64,000 nucleotides of DNA from Clavulina sp. PMI_390 (GCA_015039315.1 WIDE01000071.1:4588-68587), one strand, 5' to 3'; positions 11,895 to 24,187 are shown, counted from the first letter of the stretch. A program made the numbers and translations. Notes: generated from the letters alone by a model not told the origin.

Positions 11895-14284
11895 TCAACA
11901 CAAAATCAGGCGTGATAGGTGGCCAACTAGGGCCTCTCGCGATAAGGGTCGCCTCAGCTCAAGCGGCCATTCGCCACGTCTCCTTGGTCTACCCTCCTCA
12001 TCGAACCTCGGATTCTGTTCAAACGCTAGCCCATCTGAGAATGCATTCCCTATCGGAACTAAGGAGCATTGTCAGTCATACTGATGGCTTCCCATAAAGT
12101 AGCATAACAAGATAAGCACAGCGCAAAGAGAACCAAAATACTCACAGACCCAGTAAACCCATGAGGGGCCCATGAGAGCCTCCCAATTCCGCCTGTATGA
12201 GCCCAACCACCATAGGTTCGCTTCCTTGCCAATCCTTCCCCACTCATTATTCCACTCACGGCGCTTTTGTCGTTTCCCTCTACAAAAATTGTTGAGCGTA
12301 CGAGCAAAAGGGGAAGAAAATGAGACGTGGCCAAGACGGCGGAGGTGAGTTACTCTGGTGTGCGGATGCGAGATCAAGAAGTAGAGAACGCACCTGATCT
12401 CCCACATCTGAAACGCGGCGTTGATTATCGCATTTTCTCTCCTGCGGGCACTTGTCATAGAAAGGCTTTCGACAGTGGTTGCGTTGAGCATGATGAGGCG
12501 AGTGTGGGCGGCCGAAAGGCCCGAGGTGAAGAAGGCAAAGAGAAATGACCTATTGATCGTGTTTGGGAAAGCGAGCACAGGTATTAGAGGCAAATAAGCA
12601 GAATTCCGGACGTGGAGGAGTAATGGAATCACATACAAGGCTACGATGGAGATTTCAAGACCGTCTGGAGTGTTGGTGTGGGTGACGACAGCGACGAGAA
12701 GTGAAATGAAAATCCAAGAGCAAAAGAGTGTGTTCCAGTAGCAAAATAAGAGAAAAAACTATAGTGAGGTAGGTAGCATTGTATGTTGAGTTAGACGATA
12801 ATGGAAAGACAAAGATCCTCGATGAGAGAAACGCACCCGTCGATTCCTCGCGCCGACACACTGTCCGATCCATGGACAGTGATGGTCGAACATCAATGTG
12901 CACTATCGCACGATAATTATGACATCAGTTCTAATTTTCTTCGGTGTGGGCGATGCGTTTCAACTCACTGTGCCACATATCCGACAATGATGCGTTCGTG
13001 GAGGCTTGAGGATTTCGTCACGCGCACAATAGCGATACTCAGGCGCCAAGACAGGGGTCATATTGAGCCTGCGCTGAATGGTATCTCTGGAAAGACGCTC
13101 GGGAGGTTGGTCGTCGAAATAGCTGCTTTCTCTTTGCGGATGAGGGTGAGGGAGTGGGAGGGCGTCGAGCTCGTGCGTGTTTTGAGCTAACTCGCCAGTA
13201 TCAGGTGGTGGTAGTATTCCATCCGGGGTAAGAGGTTGAGGTAATTGCGGCGGGTGAGTGGTCATGATGGTAGTGGGGGCAGTGGAGGTGGAAGCGACGA
13301 CGGTGCGAGTGGTGGTGGTCGGAGCATCGACATCACGTTCGATGTCATGGGTGGAGGCACGAGTACGAAGGGATTCGACGTAGCTGCGTGCATAGGCTTG
13401 AGCAGCTGACTCAGGACGAGCGGGATCGGAGGGAGAATTGGGTTTGTGCGGGTTGAGTTCCTGAAGATCGGTGGTGTTGGATGGACGAGGGTCATCCAAC
13501 GTGCGTTGAGGAGGCGAGGAAGCGCTGGTATAATCGTATGTATAGTCAGCGCTAGTAGGGGAGTGGATCGAGGATGTGCGAGCGCGTTGGTGAGGGGGGG
13601 AAGGAGGGGGTGAAGGCTGCTGGTAGGGAGGACCGCCTTGGAGGGAGAAGGACTCGTCACCTTCCGTGTAGAACGAGTCGACGTGGACAGGATTCGGATT
13701 TGAGTAGCGAGGGACAGGTCGAGCACATTTGGAGGTGTGCTGCGATAGGAGGGAACGATTCGCCCAGTTTGTCAGTCAATAAACTTTTGGGACAGGAGAA
13801 AATTGGTGAAACTCACATCGAGCGCACGACCAGGAGGGGTAAAGAGTGCTCGAGCATAGCTCCAGAGCTCAAAGGCAAACAGGATATGGAAGACAACAAG
13901 ATAGGCGACTAATAATTAAATTATAACGAGTCAGCGTCATTCGCAAACGAGCACGAGTCGTTTGACTAAGAATAAACCAGATATTTGCTCACCTCCTTGG
14001 GCAAAGTTGCCTTTGGCATCGGACCTCTTCTTCACCATGCTAACCGAGAACCGTACGACGTAGACATAGTAGGTGTAGATATAGATTGCAATGACCATGA
14101 AGACAGCAAACTTTCGTGCAAACCATCCCTGAGGTCGGTCTCTCCGCGCTTGGCGGGCTTCCCGTTGACGTTCAGCAGATTCTTCAATCTGGCGCCTCAG
14201 AGCGATGCAGCCGCCTGGCTGAACTTTGTCGGCGTGTGGTGCTGCGACGACGGTGGAGGGCCCGCCGCCATCCACCGCGGCCAT
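11895..14284 (-). CDS. DHHC-type protein S-palmitoyltransferase
   Basis: Eight exons close in phase: 14284-13993, 13908-13817, 13739-12969, 12902-12837, 12758-12637, 12549-12394, 12279-12146 and 12058-11895, giving 598 aa. The zinc-finger domain shows [19 protein letters not shown] and then [17 protein letters not shown]; the catalytic DHHC is at residues 391-394. Two hydrophobic helices precede it (about 65-90 and 98-125) and two follow (about 408-430 and 446-465). The post-DHHC region has the TTVE-type motif (NATTVESL) and the fungal block [15 protein letters not shown]. The enzyme transfers palmitate from CoA to cysteines of membrane proteins, acting in Golgi, ER or vacuole membranes. The unusual part is the roughly 250-residue Ser/Pro/Thr-rich insert between the second helix and the zinc finger. 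It is closest in layout to the yeast Pfa3/Pfa4 group. Confidence 0.93.
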
Positions 14285-14415
14285 GTCGGCGGCAGGGTAA
14301 ACGTTTGTTGGGTTGGAAAGTGAGAGTGACGTCGAGTCCCAGTCACGTTTTTCGGAGTTGCAGCAACTTGAACAAGCTCGCCCCCGTCACCGACGTCGTC
14401 GTCGACCTTGGTTGG
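14285..14415. promoter_or_regulatory. 131-bp divergent promoter
   Basis: Only 131 bases separate the start codons of the palmitoyltransferase (-) and the HAD hydrolase (+), so both promoters must share this stretch or overlap the coding regions. It contains GTGACGTCGAG near 14326-14336, a half-perfect CRE-type site. Shared regulation is inference. Confidence 0.5.
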
Positions 14416-16412
14416 ATGTTGCTACCCTCGACCTCGACAACCCTGCGAGGCGCTGCAGCAAGACAACTGGGAAGAAGACGCCTGTTACACCAACAGCAAC
14501 AGCATGCATCGATTCCACAGCCGCCTCCCATAGCTTTCTCATTTGACATCGTTCGTCTATCCTGTCGCTACCAATAGCAACTCGTCGATGTTCCTCATGC
14601 ATTAAGATATACAAGGATGGGGCCCTTCTTCGCGGCGAGCATACGATCCCTGCCGTCAAGAATGCCTTCAAAATGCTCAGTGGCGACAACCCATGGAACG
14701 CGTGAGCTCGTAACATCATCCGCCCAAGTCGACACACAGCTTGAGCTAAAATGCATTCTAGAAAGATTCCATTCATACTCATGACCAACGGCGGGGGTAT
14801 CACAGAGGACCTCAGGGCAACCGTCCTTTCTCGCCAACTTGATTTCCCTGTGAGTACTTTATCAATCCTTTCCCCCATGTGCCACAACCTAGCCTTATAC
14901 ACACATCTTCCTGCAATCTCAGATTCGTCCGGACCAACTCCTGCAGGCCCACACGGTACTCAAGTCGTTAACAACCGATGCTCCTCCCGGAGAGAGCCGT
15001 GCAAATGACCATGTCCTCGTGCTAGGTGGTCTAGGTGATGCCGTCAGAACCGTTGCAGAAAGGTATGTACCCGTTCCGCCAGCTTTTACTCGCGCACGAT
15101 CTGCATGCACCGCGATTCTAGTTGTCAAAATGTTCCTCATGTGGCATCTTTCACTGACACACACACATTAACTCATGTGCTTCCAGCTACGGCTTCAAGA
15201 ACGTCCACACTCCTCTTGACATCCTCGCCTGGAACGAATCGTACGTTCCTCTTACCTTTCCTCCCAAATGTCGCTTACACGGCCACGATGTTCGTCTCTC
15301 TCTTCCAAACTAACCGTACACGTTACTCCCTTGCAGCATATGGCCATTCCACAAGATCTCCTCGGCCGAGCACGCAACCACCAAACCAAAAGAATTCACG
15401 AATATCCCCATCTCTTCCATCTTCGTCTTCCATGACCCTCGCAACTGGGCCCTTGACATCCAAATCATGTGCGACGTCATCCGGTCCTATCCCAATGGCC
15501 TAGGTGGTTCGTATCCCGCTAGAGGTCTCGCAATTGATGATAATGGCAGGCAAGGGAATGGCGTGGAGAAGCAGGGGGTTCAGCTATACTTTTGCAACCC
15601 CGATCTACTATGGAAGGCGCGCTATCATGTCCCAAGATTCGGCCAAGGGGCTTTCAAGGAGGCTTTCCAGGCCGTATTCAAGGTGCGCGCGAGTAGGCCA
15701 TTGCCTACCATATGTTACGGTGCTGATCTTTCGCTATCCACATTCATATTCACGGATGATCCATGCATCAATCTCCACTCACTATCATCCTATCGCTTCA
15801 TTTCTATCCTCGCAATATCTCGAAACCCTTGCAGGCTGCAACAGGTTCGAACTACCCCTCCACTCAGTTCGGCAAGCCTCATAAGATAACGTACGACTAT
15901 GGGGCGCGAATGCTTCAGATGCAGTCTGAGAAGCTCTACGGAATAGCTTCAAATGAAGCGAACGAGCCCAGGATGTGAGTTGCCCCACTTGACCTTCATT
16001 GACGTTGCTGATGAGTGGACCCACCTCGTGATTGACGATTGACGTCGAGTAGATTTATGGTTGGAGGTGAGGATCCGTTTTCATGAGGCCTCGCGCATTT
16101 TTGTTTCAGTCACGAAAGACTTACTTGTGCTCCTTTGCTCCCAGATAACCCTGAATCAGGTACGTTCTTATCCAAAGTCTTCTTAACGCCTCACACTGTC
16201 TCGTTCAATCTTAACTAACAAACCTTGCTTCTATTCTAAAATTCATAGATATTGCCGGCGCCAACGCGGCCAAATGGGGGTCCTTCCTCGTCGAAACAGG
16301 AGTATATGATCCCTCAAGTGGGCAAAGGCCCGCACACGAACCGACAGAGATCGTTACGGACGTCGAGGCTGCCGTCAAAAGAGGAATCGAGCTGGTTGTG
16401 CGTGGTTCATAA
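14416..16412 (+). CDS. CECR5/YKR070W-type HAD hydrolase, probably mitochondrial
   Basis: Ten exons close in phase: 14416-14550, 14616-14701, 14762-14849, 14923-15062, 15187-15240, 15337-15682, 15835-15974, 16053-16066, 16145-16159 and 16249-16412; 393 aa. HAD motif I is FSFDIDGALLRG with nucleophile D44 and D46, motif II is MTN (T82), and motif IV is FMVGDNPESDIAGAN (D335, D340). LLWKARYHVPRFGQGAF is the family block known from CECR5 proteins. The N-terminus before the domain is Arg/Ala/Leu-rich without acidic residues, like a mitochondrial presequence. Members are Mg-dependent phosphatase-like enzymes whose physiological substrate is not settled. The first intron has a GTTCGT donor. Exons 8 and 9 are only 14 and 15 nt and together encode part of motif IV. 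Confidence 0.93.
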
Positions 16413-16953
16413 CCACATGGAAGGAAGTCTCCATCAAGGTATCATAGCATGTTGTGTTAGATGATCCATGTATGTCTATAATCGAGCTGAAAATAGAACC
16501 AGCCAGTATCCAGATGTTGCTCTATGCCATTGAACTTCACAGCCTCGCCCACAATATGCCATATATCAGGCTCTCTGTGTAGGGCAACTCGGATACCCTT
16601 CTAGGCATAGACACATATCTCACGATATATTTTGTTACGAAAGAGAGCTCACCCTGCAGCAATAAACGCGAAGGCTTCGTCCACTGAGTAAGTTCAGTGT
16701 GCCGGGCAGTGGACCAAACACCCACTTGATCATTCGTGTATACTAAGATGGGTATATGTACTTCTACGTATCCAGCATCATGAGAATCCAGAAAGACGAG
16801 ATAATAAGAGGTATAAAATGATGTGAAGAACACGCGTACAACAGCCGGGTCAGCAGAGATTGCAAGTGCAAGAAACCAACGATTTACGTGGGCTCGGGTA
16901 GGTGATACTGACATTTGAAAATGGACCGGTGATCTTGGGCTCGCAGATGATGT
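16413..16953. other. convergent intergenic region
   Basis: This 541-bp gap between two converging stop codons should contain both 3' UTRs. A 125-codon open frame on the minus strand (16537-16914) begins with GTG and shows no known domain; I do not call it a gene. Confidence 0.4.
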
Positions 16954-18232
16954 TCAGGCCCAAATGGATGGAGTAGTGGGGCCTGCAGAACTGGTCGTTG
17001 GAACTAGGTTGGCTGGATCAATACCGTGCTTGACCAGCAGCGCTCGAAGGGCTTCATTTTCTTGAGCACTTCTATCAGCCCGCTCGGTTTCAGCTTGTGC
17101 TCGCTTGCTCTCGGCTTCTGCTCGCTCGCGTTCGATATCCGCCCGCTCTGCTTCGGCATCACGCTCCTTTCGGAGCTGCTCAGGCAAGCGAGTGCGCTCC
17201 ATGTGGAGTTCAAGAGCAGCGTTTGCTTTGGTTTTCTACACAAGAAACAAAATATCGAAGTAAATTCATTAGTTCAGAAGAAAGACGGAAAATACATGAG
17301 AGGTAATTCAAGCGATACAAGACGAGACGACTCACAAGCTTACGATAATTTTCTAGCGCCTCCTCGGCGTTTTTCAGCACCAAATTGCGATTAACAAACG
17401 ACGTGATTGCTCGGTATTGCGGTGGTAGCTCCATCACAATGTTTCGATCATTGAGCGCTGCAAAAAACGTGTCGCATTCATCAGGTGCGAGCGCTCGGCT
17501 ATTCTGGCGTAGGCGTAGCAACAGTAGTAGCACAGATTGTGCCCACCACCAGCAGTTCTCTGCTGTGAACTGGTACTGTGGCGCGACAAGCGTAACAGCG
17601 CGCATTGCGAGCACAACCTCGTGCAAAGTCAGAGATGCGGTAGGTAGGGTGGTCGAGGGACCTGTTAGCGAAGCGTCAAAATCAAAGACGACACCATTTT
17701 CGGCTTTGAAGTCGCTATCACGCTTGCCAGCGGTCCCACGCCAGAAGTCGTTATCGAAGTTCGACACCTCAGCCCAGTACCGGATGGTGTCTCGCCCTTC
17801 ACCGTGAGGAATTTTCTTACTCGTCGCCTCCAAAGACGTCTGTGATACATTACGAGTTGGACGAGAGGGAGCATTCTTGGCAGTTGCAGATGCATCGTCA
17901 CGGCGGGTGCCTCGTTCAGCGACGAGAATGTGGAAAGCGCGTGAGTTGTTGCTGGGGAGAGGGGCCGTGTCCTCGAAGAGAAGCACAAGGGATTGGTGGT
18001 ACACAAATTTTCGAACGAGGTTGCTTCTGGTCACAGCAACACGACGAAGACGATAACGACGATAGGTGTCTGGCGAGTATGTCCACACGCCCTCTGTGAT
18101 AGCGTTAGAGACGACTTCGATGTATTGGTCATCGCGAAGGATTTGGGGGATCGGGGATAGCATCGATGGTGGGGGGCCGGGCCAGAGGAATCGAGCAAAA
18201 TGGTGCAAGACGGTGGAGAATAGAGGAGGCAT
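16954..18232 (-). CDS. uncharacterised protein with C-terminal coiled coil
   Basis: Two exons, 18232-17336 and 17235-16954, encode 392 aa with a 100-nt intron (GTGAGT...GTAG). The first 300 residues form a compact domain with a hydrophobic, Trp-rich core (CWWWAQSVLLLLLRLRQ near residues 225-245), followed by a helix ending in LENYRKL. The second exon is a classic charged coiled coil of about 65 residues (alternating AER, RER and AES heptads), ending in a short Pro/Thr/Ser tail. The arrangement resembles lineage-specific fungal proteins with a C-terminal coiled coil of no known function; oligomerisation through the coil is an inference. The ATG at 18232 is the first in frame. Confidence 0.8.
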
Positions 18233-18833
18233 GGTATATATGATTTCTCAACAAGAACTGAAGCAGAGATCAATGTGTGGACCAGAGGGTGGGATACGCA
18301 ACGTCACTCGAAGCAGAGGGAAGGTAGAGGATGGATTTATTGCAGGAAAAGGCGTGTATGGTGATGCAATCATGCAACCATGCACGCACCGCGCAGAGAA
18401 ACCACTGTGGTAGCGAAAGGGCTGAGACAGAGCAAAGTATCGTAGCCGAACAACACAACGAACCTGACGCTGATTTAGTATGAGATAGCTGAATTCATAG
18501 ATACGGCACCTAATACTCACCTCGAACAACCCAGGGCAGCTCAAGTTGGTCCAGCCATTGGCGGCGAGGCAAGAGTTGTCAAAACATGACCAAAGCCCGG
18601 CATCATGCATGAGGTCCAGGTGGTTCGCTTCTTACATCACCACTATGAACATAGTCGAAGATGAGTTTGGAAGATATAATTCACCAATTAACAGAGTTTC
18701 GCGAGCGAGCTCTCTATTTCTACACCGAGCGTCGCTGCAGCACCTCGCCAATAGCAAACTACAATTGATTGATCGGGGATTGAACAGAGCTATGTTACAA
18801 GCACAAAGAAATGCATATTTGAGCGAGCGACAA
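18233..18833. other. intergenic region between two minus-strand genes
   Basis: This 601-bp gap should hold the promoter of the coiled-coil gene and the 3' UTR of the peptidase gene. Minus-strand open frames at 18248-18610 have no family features. Confidence 0.4.
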
Positions 18834-21800
18834 CTAATCTGAGGTTTCCAATAATTCCGCCAGGCTCTTGATCAACGCTGCTAGCCTGTGCACTTCCTTT
18901 TTCGCAAGCACCGCGTCATCCTCATCCAGAGCCTCGCTGATGGCTGGGAAAGTTGTCGCGCCATAACCCAGCCACTTGCCCGGTGCAACGCCCAAGTGAC
19001 GGTACCATTCACGATCCTTGATCCCATCTTCGGAAAGGAAGCCACCTTCAAATGACGCGAGCTTGCGGTTGATCTTGCGCACGGCCCGTGCAGCCTTGAT
19101 GATTTTGTACAAAGGACCATGGCGGGGGAGCTTGGGGAAGGAAGATTTATCGTCCTTTGAATGCTGATGATGGTGGTAGTGATCATCAGCTTCGATCACA
19201 ATGTCCCAGACGTGCGAGAGCAAGTCCCCGTGGTAAGTGTAATCAGCTTCATCGAGCTCAAGCTGCGCAATCTCGACGTGGGTTTCTTCCGAAAGCGCGT
19301 CGTCCGAAAGGGAATGAGGGGTTCTCAGATTTTCCTCGTCTCTACTCTCTGAGTCGCCATCACTCTCGTGATGACCATACCTCGTTGACCAATGACCATG
19401 GAGCCAGGATTTGGTCCAACTCGTCAACTTGGCCCACAATGTCATCGGTGCGAGATGTAGGTGTATTGCATCTTGCTTGTCGGGGAGCTTTCCGAAGTTT
19501 TGGATCGCTTCTCGCAAGTCCTTCTCTGCTTTTGTCTTCTCTGCATCAAGAGAAAGTGATGCCTTCTGGAGTGAGAGAATAGCATGACGAAGTGGGGAGA
19601 AATCGGTCGAAAGGGTGTGCGCTGTAGAGATGCTTTCCACTCTAATGAGTAGGTAAAGCATATCGTGTTAGCAACGTACAACCAACAGCTGGCTACTTGT
19701 ACAACATCAATTGCGATGACACTCACAGAGCAAGGTACGATTCCAGCTCGAGGGCATATTGTGTCGTGTTGAGAGGCAGCACAAACGAGTCGGTGATCCG
19801 CATCACAACTAGACCGAGATATTTGGCGTACGCGACTTGGCGGTGAAAACCAGGGTCACCGTAGCGTTGCTGCCACTGATGCGAGTCGTAGACCGAGTGA
19901 TAGTGGTACGCGGCGTCAGATGGGGTGGACCCGAACGAGCCGTCAAGGGAAGCAATCTACAAAGGGAAATGGAGTGGGTCAGATGACAAGCTCCTGATAC
20001 TGAAGGTAGTAAAACTTACGCCAAGGCGTTGAAGGAAGACTGTAAAGTCTGATCCGCTCCCCAACGGGAATACGCCAGTGCTGGCTGGGTCTTCATCGAG
20101 ATACTCCCGCAGATCCTTCGTCCTCTGGAAACTGGCACCAAGTTCCGTGGAGATGAAGGGATCACTACTCTGAGAGCTTGCATTGCCTGTGAAAGGTCCA
20201 ACATCGTATCGCGCATCAAAGAGCGTGCGATTGGCATCAGTCGGATGAGGGAGGGACTTGGCTACGCCTTGCATCAGGTGTGCAAGCGATGGGCTCCCTC
20301 CTTGGAAGAATACAGAGCCTGATGCAGAGACGTCTAGTAGGGGAGATATAGAGCGCCATAACAAAAGAACGTGAGCACAAGGACGGAAGGATACGGATCA
20401 TTTACTAACCAACATTGGCATAGGCAACAACATGCTTTGACAAAAACTCTGCAAAGTCCTCGCCATACTCGGTGCTACCGATCAGGCCATACTAATGGAC
20501 AGTTTTTTTGCATGAGCGATGTCCGGCGAGCTACTCAACGCAGTAAACATACCTCTTCCGCGTCCCAGCTAGCAATGGCGATCGTCCTTAGCGGCCGCCA
20601 GCCCTGCCTCAACAACGTCCCGAGGCCTTTGATGATCTCTGCCACTGTAACGGTGCCACTGGTTGGATCTCCGGCACCTAGCACCCACGCATCACGATGA
20701 TTGCCCAGCATGACAATCTCATCCCGAATCAGCCCTGGTAGGACACCCATTGTGTTCCAGATCGGGATAACACGAGTATCAACGAGATTCTGTAGACGGA
20801 CGCGCTGAACGCTACGACTACCGTCCATTGTGAAGGGGGCCGAGGGGTTGATTTCCTTCAGGATGTGCAACCCATTGGCCCACGAGATGGGGAGCGAGGG
20901 GATAACAGGGACATTGCCACCGTCAACCCGTGTCGCATTTGGGTAGGCAGGCTCCCCAGGGGTTGAGGGATCACCTGAAAGAGTAACATTGGGAGGAGAA
21001 TCGACCATCATTAAACAAATAGTTACGCTTGGAAAACAACATGAGAACCTTACCAGGGTAACTGCTGATGAATTGAACACTACCGCGCTCCACTGCGTCG
21101 GGATGAATAGCAGGCCCATCGGGATAGGGTGCATACCCCGCGGCCTCGGTCGCCGTTCCATGGTCTCGTGCGTCCGTGTAGAGCAGAACGCCAATACATC
21201 CTGCTTCCTGGGCTCGTTTGATCTTCAGACCACGAACAACGCCACCATAACTACAAAGATCGGTCCGTCATGAGAGCCCTGATGTGTGTAACAAATGAAA
21301 TGGCAACAAAAACAGCCTACCGGGCCACGGCAATAGTCCCAGTTAAGTTAGCTCCTGCAGCAGCAAGCTCATCGAAATCTTCCTTCCGGCCATAGTTCAC
21401 ATACACGGCGGGACCCTTTGCACAGAGACAAAAGTCAATGTTATCCAAGGAAGTGAGTAGTGTTGAGTTACGAGGCACTCACTGTGACGTCTCCAGAAGC
21501 CGAAAAGCCATGGAAGGTCTTGATTTCAAAAGTATGCTCGCTGGCAGGGTCACCCTCCAGTGGCGTTTCATCGACATTTGCCTTCCACACTACGGCACCC
21601 TCATCATCGACAATCTCTAAAGCTAGTTCCAAGGGTGTGTTCATGACTAGATGCAAAAGAGGGCGAGGATAAGATGGATATGGCCCCGACTCGGAACGAT
21701 CATGCGAGCGCACAGACCAGGATAATACTTGTCGATCCATGCCGAAGGGCGAAAGCGCTTGGGGATTCCAAGGGTAGCCTCTCGGGACTCAGGAGACCCG

Positions 21801-22299
21801 GCGTCATAGAGAGGCAGATCATGGGGGGCTCTGATGCCAAATTCGGTCTGCAGCAGCGACAAAAAGTCCTTGGCAGTCTCGAGATCCTGCTCGTTACCTG
21901 CGATGTGGGGAAATGTGGAGTATTGCTTGCCTGTCGCGATCGCGCTCTCGGCATTGGGGACGGAGCTGGCCAACGATCAACAATGCATAAGGCTTCCCGA
22001 CAAGGTTCGGACAGTCGCGAGACTCACATGAATAATTCCTCAGCTTGTTGGACTGTCAGCTTGCCACGACGGTCTGGATCTAGAAGAGATGGTCGAGAAA
22101 GATTGCACCCGGGCACGATTTCAGACCGGAAGTGCGAGAACACGGAACGGCCCAAAAGAAAGACGACGCCAGCTGCGAGGAAGTGGAAAGCTCGTCGCCG
22201 GCGACGGTGGCCAGCTACAGCAGCAGCATTTCTAGTGTAGTTCGCGCTCTCAGTAGTCGGGAGCAGAGCGCCTTTTTCTTTCGACGTTCCTGCGTCCAT
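18834..22299 (-). CDS. M28B metallopeptidase, glutamate carboxypeptidase II / transferrin receptor-like
   Basis: Ten exons close in phase: 22299-22028, 21965-21718, 21646-21483, 21415-21321, 21250-21054, 20974-20553, 20491-20410, 20333-20020, 19956-19727 and 19641-18834; 943 aa. A short cytosolic N-terminus with an RHRRRRR-type basic run precedes one membrane anchor (about residues 36-56), so it is a type II membrane protein. A protease-associated domain follows (about 180-300), then the M28 peptidase domain. The co-catalytic zinc site is complete by comparison with human GCPII: H418 (NHRDAW), D428 (AGDPTSGT), E465/E466 (WDAEE), D494 (NVD) and H618 (YHSVYD). The C-terminal helical part (about 675-943) is the dimerisation domain, with a family-atypical acidic/His-rich insert (DDHYHHHQHSKDD). 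It is probably an active vacuolar or cell-surface carboxypeptidase. Confidence 0.95.
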
Positions 22300-22480
22300 C
22301 GTTGATGGTAAGAGTGGGACAAATGGAGCACATGGTTTCGCGCAGCCGCGGCGAAGATAATGTTCGAATTGCTCCCACTTGTGTCACGCGTGACGATTCA
22401 TTCATGCCAAGCCGATAGAGTTCATAGACGCGTCCACCTTTTGCGCCGTCGGGTGTCGGCTACCCGAGACATCTCCAGTG
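22300..22480. promoter_or_regulatory. 181-bp divergent promoter
   Basis: This is the only space between the start of the M28 peptidase (-) and the first F-box gene (+). It marks the border between the conserved left part and the F-box-rich right part of the window. Confidence 0.4.
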
Positions 22481-24187
22481 ATGGCGCCTTTATTGCCTCA
22501 TAGAATCCAACATGCCCAACAGATTGCTACTAACATCATTGATTCTCATGTATGGAATGCAAGGAATTTGATCGCTGCCTTGCTTCCCGAGGAACTGCTA
22601 ATAGATATCTTCCTGCTGGTCATCAATAACTTCACAGATCTACTGCCAAAAAAGAAGCTCCGATGGACCGAGAAGCCGGCGATCGAGCAGATCAGGCACA
22701 GTCGCCGCGTGCTGTCCGCTGTCTGTGTTCGATGGCGCAAGGTTGTCCTCGATTCGACAGCACTGTGGGCGACCATCGGTTTCCCACTAGGGTTTTCAGC
22801 ACGTCCCGCTAACCCCTCCACAGACCTGGTGGATATGGAAGAGTGGAAACCTGCGTTTCAGATGCTGGGGGAGGAGGTCCGCCGTTCAGGGAGACATCCG
22901 CTCTCTCTATATGTCCTACTGGATTCCTGGGCTCACAATGGCATCAATCAGGGATTTCTCTGTTACGAAGCCCGAGCGCCAGGGGACTTCGATTTTATTG
23001 AAGAGACACTCGCTCCGCTGTTCCCTATGTGTCGTCATCTTCGCCTTGGAAGCATTCCTGCTGGAAGCGGCAGGACTTTTGCGAAGCCTACATCTTTCCC
23101 CCACCTTCTCTCGCTCATATGTCATCCCCACATTGCTAGTACATCAGCTCCTCGAAGTATCGACCTCACTTTGGCTCCGCTTCTTCGCCACCTTGAGATA
23201 TCCATCCGATATACTTCTCATCATTGGCTCTACGCCACTGAGGCTATGATACACTTCCCCCCAATATTGAAGATCTGTCCACGATCACTACTGACGCACC
23301 TCAAAGTATCAGGATGCTTCACGATCGAGAACATAACTTCCATTATTGCTAGTAGCCCTCTCCTGGAAAACCTCGTATGGTCACATGTGAAATCTTCAGA
23401 GCCCAGCGCATGGGTAACACGCACCAGGTATGCGTTGAACCCAGTCCGAGCAGACCATCTCCGCCATCTCGATCTCGAAGGATTGGCTCCCCTGGCATCC
23501 CTCTCGGCTTTTCAAGCACCCAACCTCGTGCGCTTGTCCCTTCACTACCACATCATCGGCCGAGGGCATCGAAGGCTAAAAGAAATTTGGCACCTGCATC
23601 ATTTTTCTCGTCTATCGCGCTCCATCCGATTCCCGCGACTCCGTGCCCTCCAGTTGGACGCTCAGTTTGAACGCGAGACCTGCGAATCTGAGTACCCCGC
23701 GATTATGGCGTTCCTCCGCGCACATCCATCGTTGGAGGCACTCCAGCTGCCGTCCCAGATCACAGCTTCCGTCGTCGATGTGATGCTTGAGTCGCTTCCG
23801 GATCTGCGTGTCCTTGAGGCGCTGCTACGAACCCGAGACGAGGACAACAATTGTCGAGCCATCAACCTCCTAGAAAAGTGGACCCACTCGGGTCAAGATC
23901 GTGCATTTAATGAGAGCCTTTCCACCCCCAATCTCGCTTCGAAAGGAGATCGTGAGCAGGACGACGACCCCAGAGGATTCGCGCGGTGGATCATGGCTCA
24001 ACGACACTCATCCCCGATCTTATACTTGCGTGATGAATATCGACCAGCCACATACCCAAGAGCACCCGAGTTTGAACGATTTGGACCTCGCGCTGTGCGA
24101 CTTGAGCCATGGCCGCTCGGCGACTACGCAAGTGACGACTGGGAAGAGTTCTTCTGTGAATTGGATGCATGTCGGCGTTATTGTTGA
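22481..24187 (+). CDS. F-box-like/LRR protein 1
   Basis: An intronless gene of 568 aa; a GTG one codon earlier is ignored in favour of the ATG at 22481. The F-box-like region is about residues 34-98: LLPEELLIDIFLLV, then SAVCVRWRKVVLDSTALW. The middle is built of irregular leucine-rich strands, and around 410-440 it carries the family's AHPSLEALQLP block. The C-terminus ends with the shared W motif (SDDWEEFF). F-box proteins recruit substrates to SCF ubiquitin ligases through Skp1; the LRR part would choose the target. It is the most divergent full-length member here, with the longest spacer between the F-box helices. It converges on the next F-box gene over 143 bp. Confidence 0.88.
   Translation: MAPLLPHRIQHAQQIATNIIDSHVWNARNLIAALLPEELLIDIFLLVINNFTDLLPKKKLRWTEKPAIEQIRHSRRVLSAVCVRWRKVVLDSTALWATIGFPLGFSARPANPSTDLVDMEEWKPAFQMLGEEVRRSGRHPLSLYVLLDSWAHNGINQGFLCYEARAPGDFDFIEETLAPLFPMCRHLRLGSIPAGSGRTFAKPTSFPHLLSLICHPHIASTSAPRSIDLTLAPLLRHLEISIRYTSHHWLYATEAMIHFPPILKICPRSLLTHLKVSGCFTIENITSIIASSPLLENLVWSHVKSSEPSAWVTRTRYALNPVRADHLRHLDLEGLAPLASLSAFQAPNLVRLSLHYHIIGRGHRRLKEIWHLHHFSRLSRSIRFPRLRALQLDAQFERETCESEYPAIMAFLRAHPSLEALQLPSQITASVVDVMLESLPDLRVLEALLRTRDEDNNCRAINLLEKWTHSGQDRAFNESLSTPNLASKGDREQDDDPRGFARWIMAQRHSSPILYLRDEYRPATYPRAPEFERFGPRAVRLEPWPLGDYASDDWEEFFCELDACRRYC

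Noticed and set aside
13262..13726. 154-codon minus-strand open frame overlapping the palmitoyltransferase
   Set aside because: It is the shifted frame of the third palmitoyltransferase exon; the true frame is continuous with both flanking exons.
16537..16914. 125-codon minus-strand open frame
   Set aside because: Starts with GTG, lies between two converging genes, and shows no family features.
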